Origin: Nocardia puris
GTDB taxonomy: Bacteria > Actinomycetota > Actinomycetes > Mycobacteriales > Mycobacteriaceae
DNA: 64,000 bases
Assembly (NCBI RefSeq): GCF_003315035.1
Contig: NZ_QNRE01000018.1
Span: forward strand, 1-64,000
Reading direction: 5' to 3'
Position 1 is the stretch's first letter. The number at the start of each line of letters is the position of its first letter. The notes beneath the pieces are model-generated. The model saw nothing but the letters and a program-made list of their open reading frames with translations. It did not search any database and was not told the origin of the DNA. This document shows positions 28,067-36,335 of this stretch, one piece after another. A program made the translations under genes and the position numbers.

Positions 28067-29610
28067 TCGCGGAACTGGAGAAACGGCTCACCGATCCCGA
28101 GGGTCCGTTCGCGCCCGAGCGCGTGTTGCGAGGGGATCGCGACGAGTTGCTACCCCGCGAGGCGTGCCGGGCGCTGTACGACGCGGGCCTGCATCTCGCG
28201 TGCGTGCCGCGCCGGTACGGCGGCACGCTGGACGACTATTTCCGGACGGTGCAGGGCATCCGGCTGGTCGCGCGGCGCGATCTCAGCGTCGCGGTGGCGC
28301 ACGGGCAGATCATGCTCGGCACCGCCCCGATCTGGGTGGCGGGCACCGACGACCAGGCCACACGGGTGGCCGCCGAGATCGCGGCGGGCGCGGTGATCTC
28401 GTTCGGCCTCACCGAGCGCGAGCACGGCAGCGACGTCCTCGCCAACGACGCCCACGCCGTCCGCGCCGACGGCGGCTGGCGACTGTCCGGGGAGAAGTGG
28501 CCGATCAACTACGCCACGCACGGCGACCTGATCTGCGTCTTCGCCCGCACCGAAAGCGAACCCGGCCCGCGCGCGTTCAGCCTGTTCCTGGTGGACAAGC
28601 GCGAACTGCCGCACTCCCAGATTCGGTACTTGCCCAAGACACACACCTTCGGGCTGCGAGGCGCCGACATCAGCGGCGTCGAGTTCACCGAAGCGCTTCT
28701 CCCCGAGCACGCCCTGGTCGGCCGTCCGGGCGACGGTGCCGCCATCGCGTTGAAGTCGCTGCAAATGACCCGGGTCGGCTGCGCGGGGCTGTCGCTCGGC
28801 GCGGCCGATCACGCCGTCCGGCTCGCGGTCGCCGCCACGGGCACCGCCGACCACGAACGGCGGCTGCTCGGCAGGGCCGTCGCCGGCGTGCTCACGGCCG
28901 AGGCGGTGGCCGCGCTCGGGGCCCGCTGCTTCCACACACTGCCCGGCGAGATGAGCGTGGTGTCGGCGGTCGTGAAGAGTTTCGTGCCCGGTGTGGCCGA
29001 CGAGGTGGTGCGCCTGGCCGGCGCGCTGCTCGGCTCGGACGCCGTGCGCGACGCGAGCAGCGCCTACGCCAAACTCGAACGCGATCACCGCATCGTGGAG
29101 ATCTTCGACGGCAGCACCTACGTCAACCGCACCGTGCTGATCAACCACTTCCCGATGCTGTCGCGCGCGTGGCGGCGCGGCACCGGCGACGAATCCGCGG
29201 TGCGGCTCGCGGCCCGGCTCGACGCCCCGGTGCCACCGTTCGATGCCCGGCGGCTCGGGCTGCTGGCTACGGCGGGCGCGAGCGTCGTGACGACGGTGCG
29301 CGAGCACCCTGTGCTGTCGCAGGTGGCCGAGGAACTGCACCGCGACCTCGCCTCGTGGCGCCCGGCGATGCGGGATGTGCCGCCCGAAGGATTCGAGCTG
29401 GCGCGGCGCTACGAACAGCTCTTCGCGGCGGCGGCGTGCGTGCATGTCCACCGCGCCAACGGTTTATCCGATGGGTGGCTGGAGGCGACGATGGCCTATC
29501 TGTTCGCCCCCGCCGACGCGGACGCGGTGTATCTGCGGCTCGCCGACGAAGTGCTCGCCGGTGCCGTACCCGGACCCGATTCGATCGATCCGACGGGGTG
29601 GGGACTGTGA
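28063..29610 (+). CDS. Acyl-CoA (acyl-ACP) dehydrogenase with C-terminal extension
   Basis: A 515-residue acyl-CoA-dehydrogenase-fold flavoprotein. The FAD/substrate loop SFGLTEREHGSDVLANDA (about 110), WPINYATHGDLICVFART and the C-terminal-core EIFDGSTYVNRTVLINHF are recognisable. After about residue 395 there is an additional about 120-residue helical region (SQVAEELHRDLASWRPAMRD). Members introduce a double bond next to the thioester. With a FAAL and an ACP in the operon, the substrate is probably an ACP-bound acyl chain. GTG 28063 overlaps the previous stop by GTGA and its stop overlaps the next start in the same way. Confidence 0.85.
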   Translation: MIAELEKRLTDPEGPFAPERVLRGDRDELLPREACRALYDAGLHLACVPRRYGGTLDDYFRTVQGIRLVARRDLSVAVAHGQIMLGTAPIWVAGTDDQATRVAAEIAAGAVISFGLTEREHGSDVLANDAHAVRADGGWRLSGEKWPINYATHGDLICVFARTESEPGPRAFSLFLVDKRELPHSQIRYLPKTHTFGLRGADISGVEFTEALLPEHALVGRPGDGAAIALKSLQMTRVGCAGLSLGAADHAVRLAVAATGTADHERRLLGRAVAGVLTAEAVAALGARCFHTLPGEMSVVSAVVKSFVPGVADEVVRLAGALLGSDAVRDASSAYAKLERDHRIVEIFDGSTYVNRTVLINHFPMLSRAWRRGTGDESAVRLAARLDAPVPPFDARRLGLLATAGASVVTTVREHPVLSQVAEELHRDLASWRPAMRDVPPEGFELARRYEQLFAAAACVHVHRANGLSDGWLEATMAYLFAPADADAVYLRLADEVLAGAVPGPDSIDPTGWGL

Positions 29611-30794
29611 CGCCCGGTTTCGCCGCGACGTACGAGCGGCGCGTCGGCGACCCGTGGACGGGTCCGCTGAGCTATCCCCATACGGTCTCGAAAGATGAAC
29701 AGGCTGAAGGCTTTCGGCACGGCACCGACATTCTGCGCGAGCTGTCGCTCGCGGCGGAGTTCGTGCCGAGATCGCTCGGCGGGCGAGGCGACGACCTCAC
29801 CGCCGCCATGTCGGCGTTGCGGGCGGTCGCCCGGCACGAACCCGGCTTGGCGTTCGGCTACGGCGCGACTCGACTGGCGGCGGCCCGCACGGTGCTGCGC
29901 GCGGACGGGGAACACCACCGGCAGTCCGTTGTCGAGCGTCTGCTGGCGGACGGGCGGGTGGGGTATGCGGGCCCGGGAGCGGTGCTGCGCGTCGATGACT
30001 GGCCGGGACTTCCTGACGTGGTGCGTGATCGGGATCTCTTACGAGTCAACGGGATTCGCCGAGCGCTCGCCGCCGAGGACACCGATCTGGTCATCACCTC
30101 GGTGATGGTGCGCGAGCCCGACGGAACCGTGACGCCGCGCCAGATCGTGACCACCACGCCCACCGTACGGGCCGCGCGGCCGATGGTCGGGCTACGCACT
30201 TCTGCCCCTTGCGATCTCGTCTTCGAGGACCAGATCGGGTCCGGCGAGGAACTACTGGACATCGACCCACCCGGCAACGGCGCGATCCCGCTCGCCGACG
30301 AGGTGGGGATCGTCCTGGCCGGCGCGGCGGTCGGCATCCTCGACACCGGGTTGCGGGTGACGCTGCGCCACGTGTCCCAGCGACGCCTGTACGGCGCGAC
30401 GGCGGCCGACATCCCCACCGTCCGTGCGATTCTCGCCGACGCCTACGCCGATCTCCTGTGGTGCGACGAGTACGTCCACACCGCGCTGCGGGCGCCGGAT
30501 CGCCACGCCGCGGCGGCCTGCTGCCACGTCCCCGCCGTGCTGACGCGAGCCATGCACCGGCTCTCGACCGTCCTCGGGTCGGCGTTCTACATCCGGGAGG
30601 GCGAGAGCGCGGTGTTCCAGAAACTCCTGCGCGACCTGCGCACCGCGTTCGCTACCCGCGCCGCACCTGAGACGGAACCCGTTGCCGTGGAACGGAATTC
30701 CGGCATGTCGCGCGACGACCTGTTCGACGACCTGCGCACCCACCACGCCGAGGACCGCACCCTGGACCTCGAGCACCGACCGAGAGGCACCTGA
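29607..30794 (+). CDS. Second, divergent acyl-CoA dehydrogenase-like protein
   Basis: A 395-residue protein of the same superfamily but more divergent. The helical N-terminal domain has RELSLAAEFVPRSLGGRGDD and AVARHEPGLAFGYGATRL; the C-terminal half includes LRHVSQRRLYGATAADIPTV, the usual position of the FAD-dimer contact, and VLGSAFYIREGESAVFQKLL. The conserved FGLTE-type loop is weak. Paired dehydrogenases can form heteromers where one partner supplies only part of the active site, as in steroid-degrading ChsE-type enzymes; that is a possible reading here. GTG 29607 is coupled to the gene before, and its TGA overlaps the ACP start (TGATG). Confidence 0.75.
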   Translation: MTPGFAATYERRVGDPWTGPLSYPHTVSKDEQAEGFRHGTDILRELSLAAEFVPRSLGGRGDDLTAAMSALRAVARHEPGLAFGYGATRLAAARTVLRADGEHHRQSVVERLLADGRVGYAGPGAVLRVDDWPGLPDVVRDRDLLRVNGIRRALAAEDTDLVITSVMVREPDGTVTPRQIVTTTPTVRAARPMVGLRTSAPCDLVFEDQIGSGEELLDIDPPGNGAIPLADEVGIVLAGAAVGILDTGLRVTLRHVSQRRLYGATAADIPTVRAILADAYADLLWCDEYVHTALRAPDRHAAAACCHVPAVLTRAMHRLSTVLGSAFYIREGESAVFQKLLRDLRTAFATRAAPETEPVAVERNSGMSRDDLFDDLRTHHAEDRTLDLEHRPRGT

Positions 30795-31054
30795 TGGACG
30801 ACACCCTGTTCACCGAACGACGCGACTGGCTCCGCGCGAAAGTCGCCTACTACGTCGAACGCGAGCCCGAGGAGATCGGCTTCGACACCCCGCTCACCGC
30901 GTACGGATTGAACTCCGTCTTCGCCCTGACCATCGCCGCCGACATCGAGGACGAACTCGGCATCACCGTCGAACCGGAGGTGATGTGGGAGCACCCGACC
31001 ATCAACGCCCTCACCCCCGCGCTGCTCGCCGGACAGAAGACGCCGACGACCTGA
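30794..31054 (+). CDS. Acyl carrier protein
   Basis: An 86-residue carrier protein with the phosphopantetheine site LTAYGLNSVFALTIAADIED, modified at about Ser41, and an acidic helix II/III (EVMWEHPTINALTPAL). It should carry the FAAL-activated acyl chain through the dehydrogenase steps and present it to the Cy domain of the NRPS. It is the last gene of the coupled cluster (ATG 30794 overlaps the preceding TGA). No phosphopantetheinyl transferase is in the window, so the host enzyme must activate it. Confidence 0.88.
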   Translation: MDDTLFTERRDWLRAKVAYYVEREPEEIGFDTPLTAYGLNSVFALTIAADIEDELGITVEPEVMWEHPTINALTPALLAGQKTPTT

Positions 31055-31123
31055 GCGTTAGGGGTCTGCGCCGGTCCGTGCTCTTCGGTACGTCGCGAAG
31101 AGACATGACGGGAGGCATGTGGG

Positions 31124-32118
31124 GTGACCGGGGTGGCACGATCGAGCAACGCACGGAGTATCAAGGGGCATCTGCGGCAGGTGATCACAGGGTAGTGACC
31201 GTGCTGGTAGCCCTGTCGGCGAGCCTGGCGGCAGCCTCGGCCGCACCGCCGCGCGCACCGGTATTGCCTGCTCCGGCAGGTGGATTCGAGGAGGTGTTCG
31301 TACCGTCGAGCATGGCGCCGATCAAGGTCCAGGTGCAGTGGGCGGCGCGGGGGCGGCAACGCGGCGCTGTACGTGCTGGACTGGCTGCGGGCGCCGCACG
31401 ACCACAGCCAGTGGACCAGCGAGACCGACGCTCTGCGCCAGTTCGCGGGTGAGGACGTCACGCTGGTGTTCCCGGTCGGCGGCCGTTCCAGCTTCTACGC
31501 CGATTGGTACCGGCCCGGCCACACCAACGGTCAGCGGTCACCTACGAATGGGAGACCTTCCGGACCAGGGAGCTGCCCGAATTCCTCGCCGGCCATGGCG
31601 TTTCGCGCACCCGCAACGCCATCGTCGGCGCCTCGATGGGCGGCAATGCCGCGCTGGTGCTGACCGCCCGCCACCGCGATCAGTTCGTGTTCGCCGGATC
31701 GTTCTCCGGTTTCGTCAACCCGACGTTCCCGCTGTGGAGCGAAGCGATGCGGGCCACCATGTGGGACGAAGGGCAGTTCACCCCCGACGATATGTGGGGA
31801 CCGCCCGGCGACCCGGCGTGGAGGCGCAACGACGCCACCGTCCAGCTCGAACGCCTGCGCGGGCTGCCGATCTACGTCAGCAGCGGCAACGGCGTCCCCG
31901 GGCCGCCCGATCTGCCCCAGGGCGTGGGCCACACGATCAACGGCAAGGGGCTGGAGGTTGTCACGATGATCGCGGCGCAGATCTTCCGCGACCGCGCCGC
32001 GGCGCTCGGCGGCCCCGCCCGCGTCGACATCGTGAACGGCACCCACACCTGGCCGTACCGGCAGCGCGCGCTGGCCGCGGCGCGTCCGATGATCCTGGAC
32101 GCGCTCGGCGTCGGCTGA
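31124..32118 (+). pseudogene. Antigen-85-like mycolyltransferase/esterase, three frameshifts
   Basis: GTG 31124 has GGAGG at 31111-31115. The N-terminus (VTGVARSSNARSIKGHLRQ) is in one frame; the signal-peptide core and mature start (VVTVLVALSASLAAASAAPP, GGFEEVFVPSSMAPIKVQVQ) in another; GNAALYVLDWLRAPHDHSQW to FYADWYRPGHTNGQ in a third; and the remainder (YEWETFRTRELPEFLAGHGV, catalytic IVGASMGGNAALVL, NGTHTWPYR) back in the second. Crossovers lie near 31190, 31345 and 31530. Antigen-85 enzymes transfer mycolates to trehalose and arabinogalactan, so the ancestor supports a mycolic-acid host. Disrupted, unless the indels are sequencing errors in G/C runs. Confidence 0.8.
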
Positions 32119-32119
32119 G

Positions 32120-32252
32120 CTACTGGCGGTCGGTGGTTCCGGCGGACGATCCCGGAACATGCGTGCCGGGCGTCCCCGGCGTTCGCGATTCCCGCCGCGC
32201 CGACGGCGAGAACGGCGGCGGCGAGCATGGTGAAGACGAGGCGTGCTGCCAT
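32120..32252 (-). CDS. Small secreted peptide, possibly frameshifted
   Basis: ATG 32252 has GGAGG six bases upstream. The first 25 residues are a clear signal peptide (ARLVFTMLAAAVLAVGAAGI, then ANA). In the ATG frame the sequence then runs antisense into the antigen-85 relic; a one-base shift just after ANA instead gives GTPGTHVPGSSAGTTDRQ and a stop at 32120. The start signals look real, but the mature peptide is uncertain. Confidence 0.4.
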
Positions 32253-32353
32253 GGCGATCCTCCGATCGTGGCCTCCAGCGTGCGGCGCGGGAAGCGACGT
32301 GTCATGACCGGACAAGCCACGGGTGTGCCGGGGACGCGTCCTATCGTCTACCC

Positions 32354-32986
32354 ATGGTTCGATTCGGAGGCTTCCCGTTCGCCGGCCTGGATTTCTACGA
32401 GGATCTGGAGGCGGACAACTCCAAGACGTTCTGGGCCGCGCACAAGCAGACCTACGAGGAGTCGGTGCGGGCGCCGATGGCGGCGCTGGCCGAGGAGCTG
32501 GAGGGCGATTTCGGGAGCGCGAAGCTGTTCCGACCCTACCGGGACGTGCGCTTCTCGAAGGACAAGTCCCCGTACAAGACCCATCAGGGCGCCGTGGCCG
32601 GTGTCGCGCCGGGTGTCGGCTGGTACGTGCAGGTCAGCGCCGCGGGGTTGTTCGTGGCCGGCGGGTTCTACAGCGGGTCGCCGGAGCAGCTGGCCCGGCT
32701 GCGCACCACCATCGACGACGAGGTGCGCGGAGCGCAACTGGCCGCGATCCTCGACGGACTCACCGCGCGGGGGTACGAGATCGGCGGGGACCGGTTGAAG
32801 ACCAAGCCGAAGGGCTTCGCCGCCGACCACCCGCGTATCGATCTGCTCCGCCACAAGACCCTGCACGCGCACCGCGACTTCGGAGCGCCCGACTGGTTGG
32901 CGACGCCGCGCGCCGCCACCGAGATCCGCGCGTCCTGGGAGGCGCTGCGGCCGCTGGTCGAATGGTTCGGGGCGGTGGTGGGGTGA
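32354..32986 (+). CDS. DUF2461 family protein
   Basis: A 210-residue protein with the DUF2461/TIGR02453 pattern: FAGLDFYEDLEADNSKTFWA, KLFRPYRDVRFSKDKSPYKT, GWYVQVSAAGLFVAGGFYSG and LKTKPKGFAADHPRIDLLRH. The family is common in soil bacteria and has no established activity. ATG 32354 opens with the family start MVRFGGFPFAGLDF. Monocistronic. Confidence 0.85.
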   Translation: MVRFGGFPFAGLDFYEDLEADNSKTFWAAHKQTYEESVRAPMAALAEELEGDFGSAKLFRPYRDVRFSKDKSPYKTHQGAVAGVAPGVGWYVQVSAAGLFVAGGFYSGSPEQLARLRTTIDDEVRGAQLAAILDGLTARGYEIGGDRLKTKPKGFAADHPRIDLLRHKTLHAHRDFGAPDWLATPRAATEIRASWEALRPLVEWFGAVVG

Positions 32987-32999
32987 GGTTCGGCGGCGT

Positions 33000-33437
33000 T
33001 CACCTGCCGACCCGGGCGGTCAGGTCAATATTGCGGGCGGTCCCCAGCCAGGTGGCGCACAGGCGCTCACCCTCCTCCCCCACCGCGTACGCGTCGGCCG
33101 CGCAGACGGTGAGGGTGCGGCCCGCGTCGACCACCCGGCCCGCCACGCGCAGGTGGGTGCCCTCCGCGGGCGCCACGAGTTTGATGGTGCCGTCGACGGT
33201 CGCGTTGATCCATCCGGGCGGCAACAGCGTGCCCGCCGCGCCGACGGCGGCGAAGTCGGCCGCCGCGAACACCGCCGCCGCTTGCAGCCGTCCGGGGCTG
33301 AAGGTGAGCGCTTCGGCGATCGGGACGCGCAGCTCCACGCGGCCGCGTTCGACGACGTCGAATTCGACGCCGAGCGTGCGGGCCATGGGCATCGCCAGGA
33401 CGGCGTCGCGGACGAGAGTGAGTTCGGGGTCGATCAC
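33000..33437 (-). CDS. PaaI-like hotdog thioesterase
   Basis: A 145-residue hotdog-fold protein (MARTLGVEFDVVERGRVELR, LTFSPGRLQAAAVFAAADFA, INATVDGTIKLVAPAEGTHL). The order of helix and strands fits PaaI/DUF4442-type acyl-CoA thioesterases; the usual HGG-type loop appears as SPGRLQ, so catalysis is not certain. Its ATG overlaps the MerR gene's stop (ATGA), so the two are co-transcribed. Confidence 0.75.
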   Translation of the reverse strand: MIDPELTLVRDAVLAMPMARTLGVEFDVVERGRVELRVPIAEALTFSPGRLQAAAVFAAADFAAVGAAGTLLPPGWINATVDGTIKLVAPAEGTHLRVAGRVVDAGRTLTVCAADAYAVGEEGERLCATWLGTARNIDLTARVGR

Positions 33438-33814
33438 GGTTGCTCCTCGGTGCGGTGGGCACGCGGCCTGCGATCCTCGAACCAGGCGATGTGCTCGATC
33501 AAGCGGTCACGCAGCGCGCGCTGTTCGGCGAGCTGGGCTTCGACGTCGGCGAGACGGGCGTGCAGGTGCGCGACCATCTCGTCGATCGTGACCGTGCCCG
33601 CCCGGTAGCGGGGCATGAGCGCGGCGATGGTGTCGAGGTCGAAGCCCATATCGCGCGCCATCGACACGAAAATCGTTTCCCGTACCGAGGATTCGTCGAA
33701 CTCGCGGACCTCGCCGCGCCCGGTGCGGTGGGAGCGGATGAGTCCGGCCGACTCCCACCGGCGCAGCCGATGCACGGAGACGCCCGTGCGGTGGGCGAGC
33801 TGCGAAACGCGCAT
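33434..33814 (-). CDS. MerR-family transcriptional regulator
   Basis: A 126-residue MerR protein: winged helix at 1-70 (MRVSQLAHRTGVSVHRLRRW, then ESAGLIRSHRTGRGEVREFD) and a coiled-coil dimerization helix at about 75-115 (MVAHLHARLADVEAQLAEQR). There is no metal-binding cysteine set, so an organic signal or stress is likelier than metal sensing. First gene of a two-gene operon with the hotdog thioesterase. Confidence 0.85.
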   Translation of the reverse strand: MRVSQLAHRTGVSVHRLRRWESAGLIRSHRTGRGEVREFDESSVRETIFVSMARDMGFDLDTIAALMPRYRAGTVTIDEMVAHLHARLADVEAQLAEQRALRDRLIEHIAWFEDRRPRAHRTEEQP

Positions 33815-33896
33815 GGCCAGCAGGCTAGCGACCTTCGCACTGTGCGAGGCAAGACCCGGGGGACGGATTCTCCCGCCGGAGTTCAGTGTCGACCGG

Positions 33897-34529
33897 TCAG
33901 CAGATCAGGTCGACGATCGCGTTCGGGGCGAAGGACACGTGGACGTGGTCGTAGTGATTGGCGGTGGCACTGCCGCGGTCCTCCATGTAGGACCAGCCGT
34001 TGCCGTCGTTGTAGCGCTGCTGCCAGATCACGTAGGTCACGCCGAAGCGTTCCTTGTTGGCGAGCACGAACTCGGCGATGGCGTTGCCCTGGGCGGTGTC
34101 GGAGGTCATGAAGTCCAGTGCCAGCCCGGCGCCGTGGTCGTCGTTGCCCCGGCCGACAGCTCCGCCGATATCGGACACGGCGAATGTCTTCCCGATGAAG
34201 TGCCCCACCTGCGCGACGTGGGGCCGGGTGGCGGCCAGCACCGTCGAGCACGGGGTGTGCTGCTTGGCGACCTTCTCCACCAACTGCGACTGATCTACCG
34301 CGGCCACCGGCACGGGGCCGGGCGGCGGAGCGGCCTGTGGCTCGGTGGTCGAGGACGGGGCCGCGTCGGCGGCGACCGCGGGTGCCGCACCGACCGCGGC
34401 GGTGTTCTGCGGATCCTCGGCGGGTCTCATCATCATCACGAGGAGGGCGAGAACCGTCGCCGCGATCGTGCCCACGGCGAACAGAGCGACCCTCGGCGTC
34501 GAGGACTGCTTACGATGTTGACCAGGCAT
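33897..34529 (-). CDS. Membrane-anchored protein with VanY/ARB_07466-like C-terminal domain
   Basis: A 210-residue protein: basic N-terminus, one membrane helix (about 13-35), an Ala/Pro-rich spacer (about 36-75), then a domain with HGAGLALDFMTSD, YVIWQQRYNDGNGW, SATANHYDHVHVSF. The histidine and aspartate positions resemble the D-Ala-D-Ala carboxypeptidase-like zinc fold widespread in mycobacteria and Nocardia. Whether it cuts peptidoglycan is unproven. ATG 34529 (MPGQHRKQ) is chosen; an upstream start would add 14 residues. Confidence 0.72.
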   Translation of the reverse strand: MPGQHRKQSSTPRVALFAVGTIAATVLALLVMMMRPAEDPQNTAAVGAAPAVAADAAPSSTTEPQAAPPPGPVPVAAVDQSQLVEKVAKQHTPCSTVLAATRPHVAQVGHFIGKTFAVSDIGGAVGRGNDDHGAGLALDFMTSDTAQGNAIAEFVLANKERFGVTYVIWQQRYNDGNGWSYMEDRGSATANHYDHVHVSFAPNAIVDLIC

Positions 34530-34945
34530 TTTCGGCAACCACCGGCTTACTGTCGGGAGTGATAACAGCAAGATTACGAAACGGTCGCGCGAATGTCACG
34601 TCGAACGTGATCCCGGGCGCGCCGCCCGGAGGCTGCCGGGCGGCCGCTCCGGACCCGCGCCCATGTGCCCATACCGCTCGCGACGCGCGGCACACCCGCG
34701 CCGGACATAGCGAGATCGGCCCGACGACTTCCCGACGAGTCGGCCGTGCGGCGAGCTCGGCATAATCCGGCCGGGACGGCAGGCCGGTCGCCGCCGAGCG
34801 GTGACACCCTCGGCGCGCTCGAGCGGCGACAATGACGACCGGCGGGGTCGGCCACACGTGTGGTCGGCATCGACGAGGGTTCGCGCGGCCTCTCGCGTCG
34901 AGTGGCGGCACCCGGTCGAAGACGCGTGCTCATACGGCGAACCAT
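34530..34945. other. Non-coding stretch with a 12-base palindrome
   Basis: No gene is seen in these about 415 bases between two reverse-strand genes. CCACACGTGTGG at 34852-34863 is a perfect palindrome about 320 bases upstream of the VanY-like gene's start; it could be a regulator site, but nothing else supports this. Confidence 0.4.
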
Positions 34946-35329
34946 TCACCTGCCGAGAACCAGCAGGCAGCCCGCGCCCACAAGCGCCGCGAGCGCACCC
35001 ACGTCGACCCGCGCCACGCGACGGGTCTTCGCGTTCAGTGCGGCGGTGCCGATCACGGCGGTCAGGGCGAGAAAGGAGCTGACGCTGACGACTCCGGCGG
35101 TGAGCGCGGCGACCCGGACCGGTGGGACGAGCGCGCCCGTGATCAGGGCGGCGCCGGTCGAGGCGAGCAGGACGGCACGGTGGCGCAACAGGAGCTCGAG
35201 ATCCGGATTCGCGACGTCCGTGCCGTAGACGGAGGCCGCCCGGCCGGGCGCGAACGCGACCACACCGGGCGCCACATGCACCAGGCCGACCCCCAGCATC
35301 AGCGTTGCGGCGGCGACTTCCGCGACCAT
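34946..35329 (-). CDS. Four-helix membrane protein of unknown function
   Basis: A 127-residue protein with about four membrane segments (3-25, 45-70, 72-95, 105-125) and few polar residues between them (LLLRHRAVLLASTGAALITG). No domain is recognised. It is divergent from the AraC-family gene with starts only 35 bases apart, so the regulator may control it. Confidence 0.7.
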   Translation of the reverse strand: MVAEVAAATLMLGVGLVHVAPGVVAFAPGRAASVYGTDVANPDLELLLRHRAVLLASTGAALITGALVPPVRVAALTAGVVSVSSFLALTAVIGTAALNAKTRRVARVDVGALAALVGAGCLLVLGR

Positions 35330-35363
35330 GCGATTCCTCCCTCATCTCGGCTGTGGTGCAAGC

Positions 35364-36170
35364 ATGGCGAGTATGGGTGGACCGCCGCTTCCGGAAACAT
35401 GTCACGCCCCGGCGACGGTGTGGCTGGGGGCCGGGCACGCCGCGTATCGCGGGCCGTCGCTGCGGCTCGGCACGCACTCCGGGTCGGTGCTGTGTCTCGC
35501 CGTCGGCATCGACGGCGAGTTCACCGTGCGGGCGGAAGCGATCGGCGAACGCGCCGTGCGCAGTCTGCTCGTCCCGCCGCGCACACCGCATCGCCTCGTC
35601 GCGGACACCCGAATGCTGTTCTGCTATCTCGATCCCGGCTCACCGCGAGCCGCCTCGATCCGCACTCGGATGCGCACGCGCACAGGGGAATTCGGCATCT
35701 ACCACGTCCACGAAGACGCGATACTCGACCTCGCGAACGACGCCGAGTTCGATCCGGCCGCATTGCTCGACCTCGCGTGCGGCGCGAGCGGCCGGATGGA
35801 CCCGCGCATCGCCACCGCGACGGCGATCCTGTGCGCGAACCCGGCGCTCGCCCTGTCCGCCGACCAGCTGGCCGCCGCCGTCCACCTCTCGAAATCCCGC
35901 TTCTTGCACCTGTTCTCCGCGCAGGCGGGCACGACGTTCCGGCGCTATCGACTGTGGGCGCGAATGCTCGCGGCGGGCCGCGCCATCGCGGCGGGCACCG
36001 ACCTCACCACGGCCGCCACCCAGGCCGGGTTCGCCAGCCCGTCCCACTTCAGCGACACGTTCCGCGCCATGTTCGGCTTGACCGCGACGGATCTGCTCGC
36101 CGTCGCCCCGCGGATCATCTGCGAGGAAGAACCGGGGGAAAACTGCTCTCCGGCAGTCACTTCCACATAG
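35364..36170 (+). CDS. AraC-family transcriptional regulator
   Basis: A 268-residue protein. The N-terminal half is a cupin-like sensor (WLGAGHAAYRGPSLRLGTHS, SLLVPPRTPHRLVADTRMLF) and the last about 100 residues are two AraC helix-turn-helix units (LSADQLAAAVHLSKSRFLHL, and TAATQAGFASPSHFSDTFRA). ATG 35364 is used because the earlier in-frame start at 35328 would overlap the divergent membrane-protein gene; ATG 35373 is also possible. Confidence 0.83.
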   Translation: MASMGGPPLPETCHAPATVWLGAGHAAYRGPSLRLGTHSGSVLCLAVGIDGEFTVRAEAIGERAVRSLLVPPRTPHRLVADTRMLFCYLDPGSPRAASIRTRMRTRTGEFGIYHVHEDAILDLANDAEFDPAALLDLACGASGRMDPRIATATAILCANPALALSADQLAAAVHLSKSRFLHLFSAQAGTTFRRYRLWARMLAAGRAIAAGTDLTTAATQAGFASPSHFSDTFRAMFGLTATDLLAVAPRIICEEEPGENCSPAVTST

Positions 36171-36335
36171 GGCTGGTTCGCGCTGCTCACCGAACTCTGC
36201 GAATGATCTTGTGACGCCGGCGCCGAAGAAGCACCACCGCGACGCCGAAGGCGGGGTTGGTGGTGGGGATCGTCCACGGTCGTACCGCGCTCGGCCGAGG
36301 TCGTCACCGCACGTCCCCGAAGCGGTGAGAGCGAT

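Noticed and set aside
30682..31452. Forward frame joining the ACP region to the mycolyltransferase signal peptide as a fusion gene
   Set aside because: The first part is an out-of-frame shadow of the second dehydrogenase gene and the ACP; the relic has its own ribosome binding site at 31111.
34852..34863. Palindrome CCACACGTGTGG as an operator
   Set aside because: It is about 320 bases from the nearest start and isolated; chance cannot be excluded.
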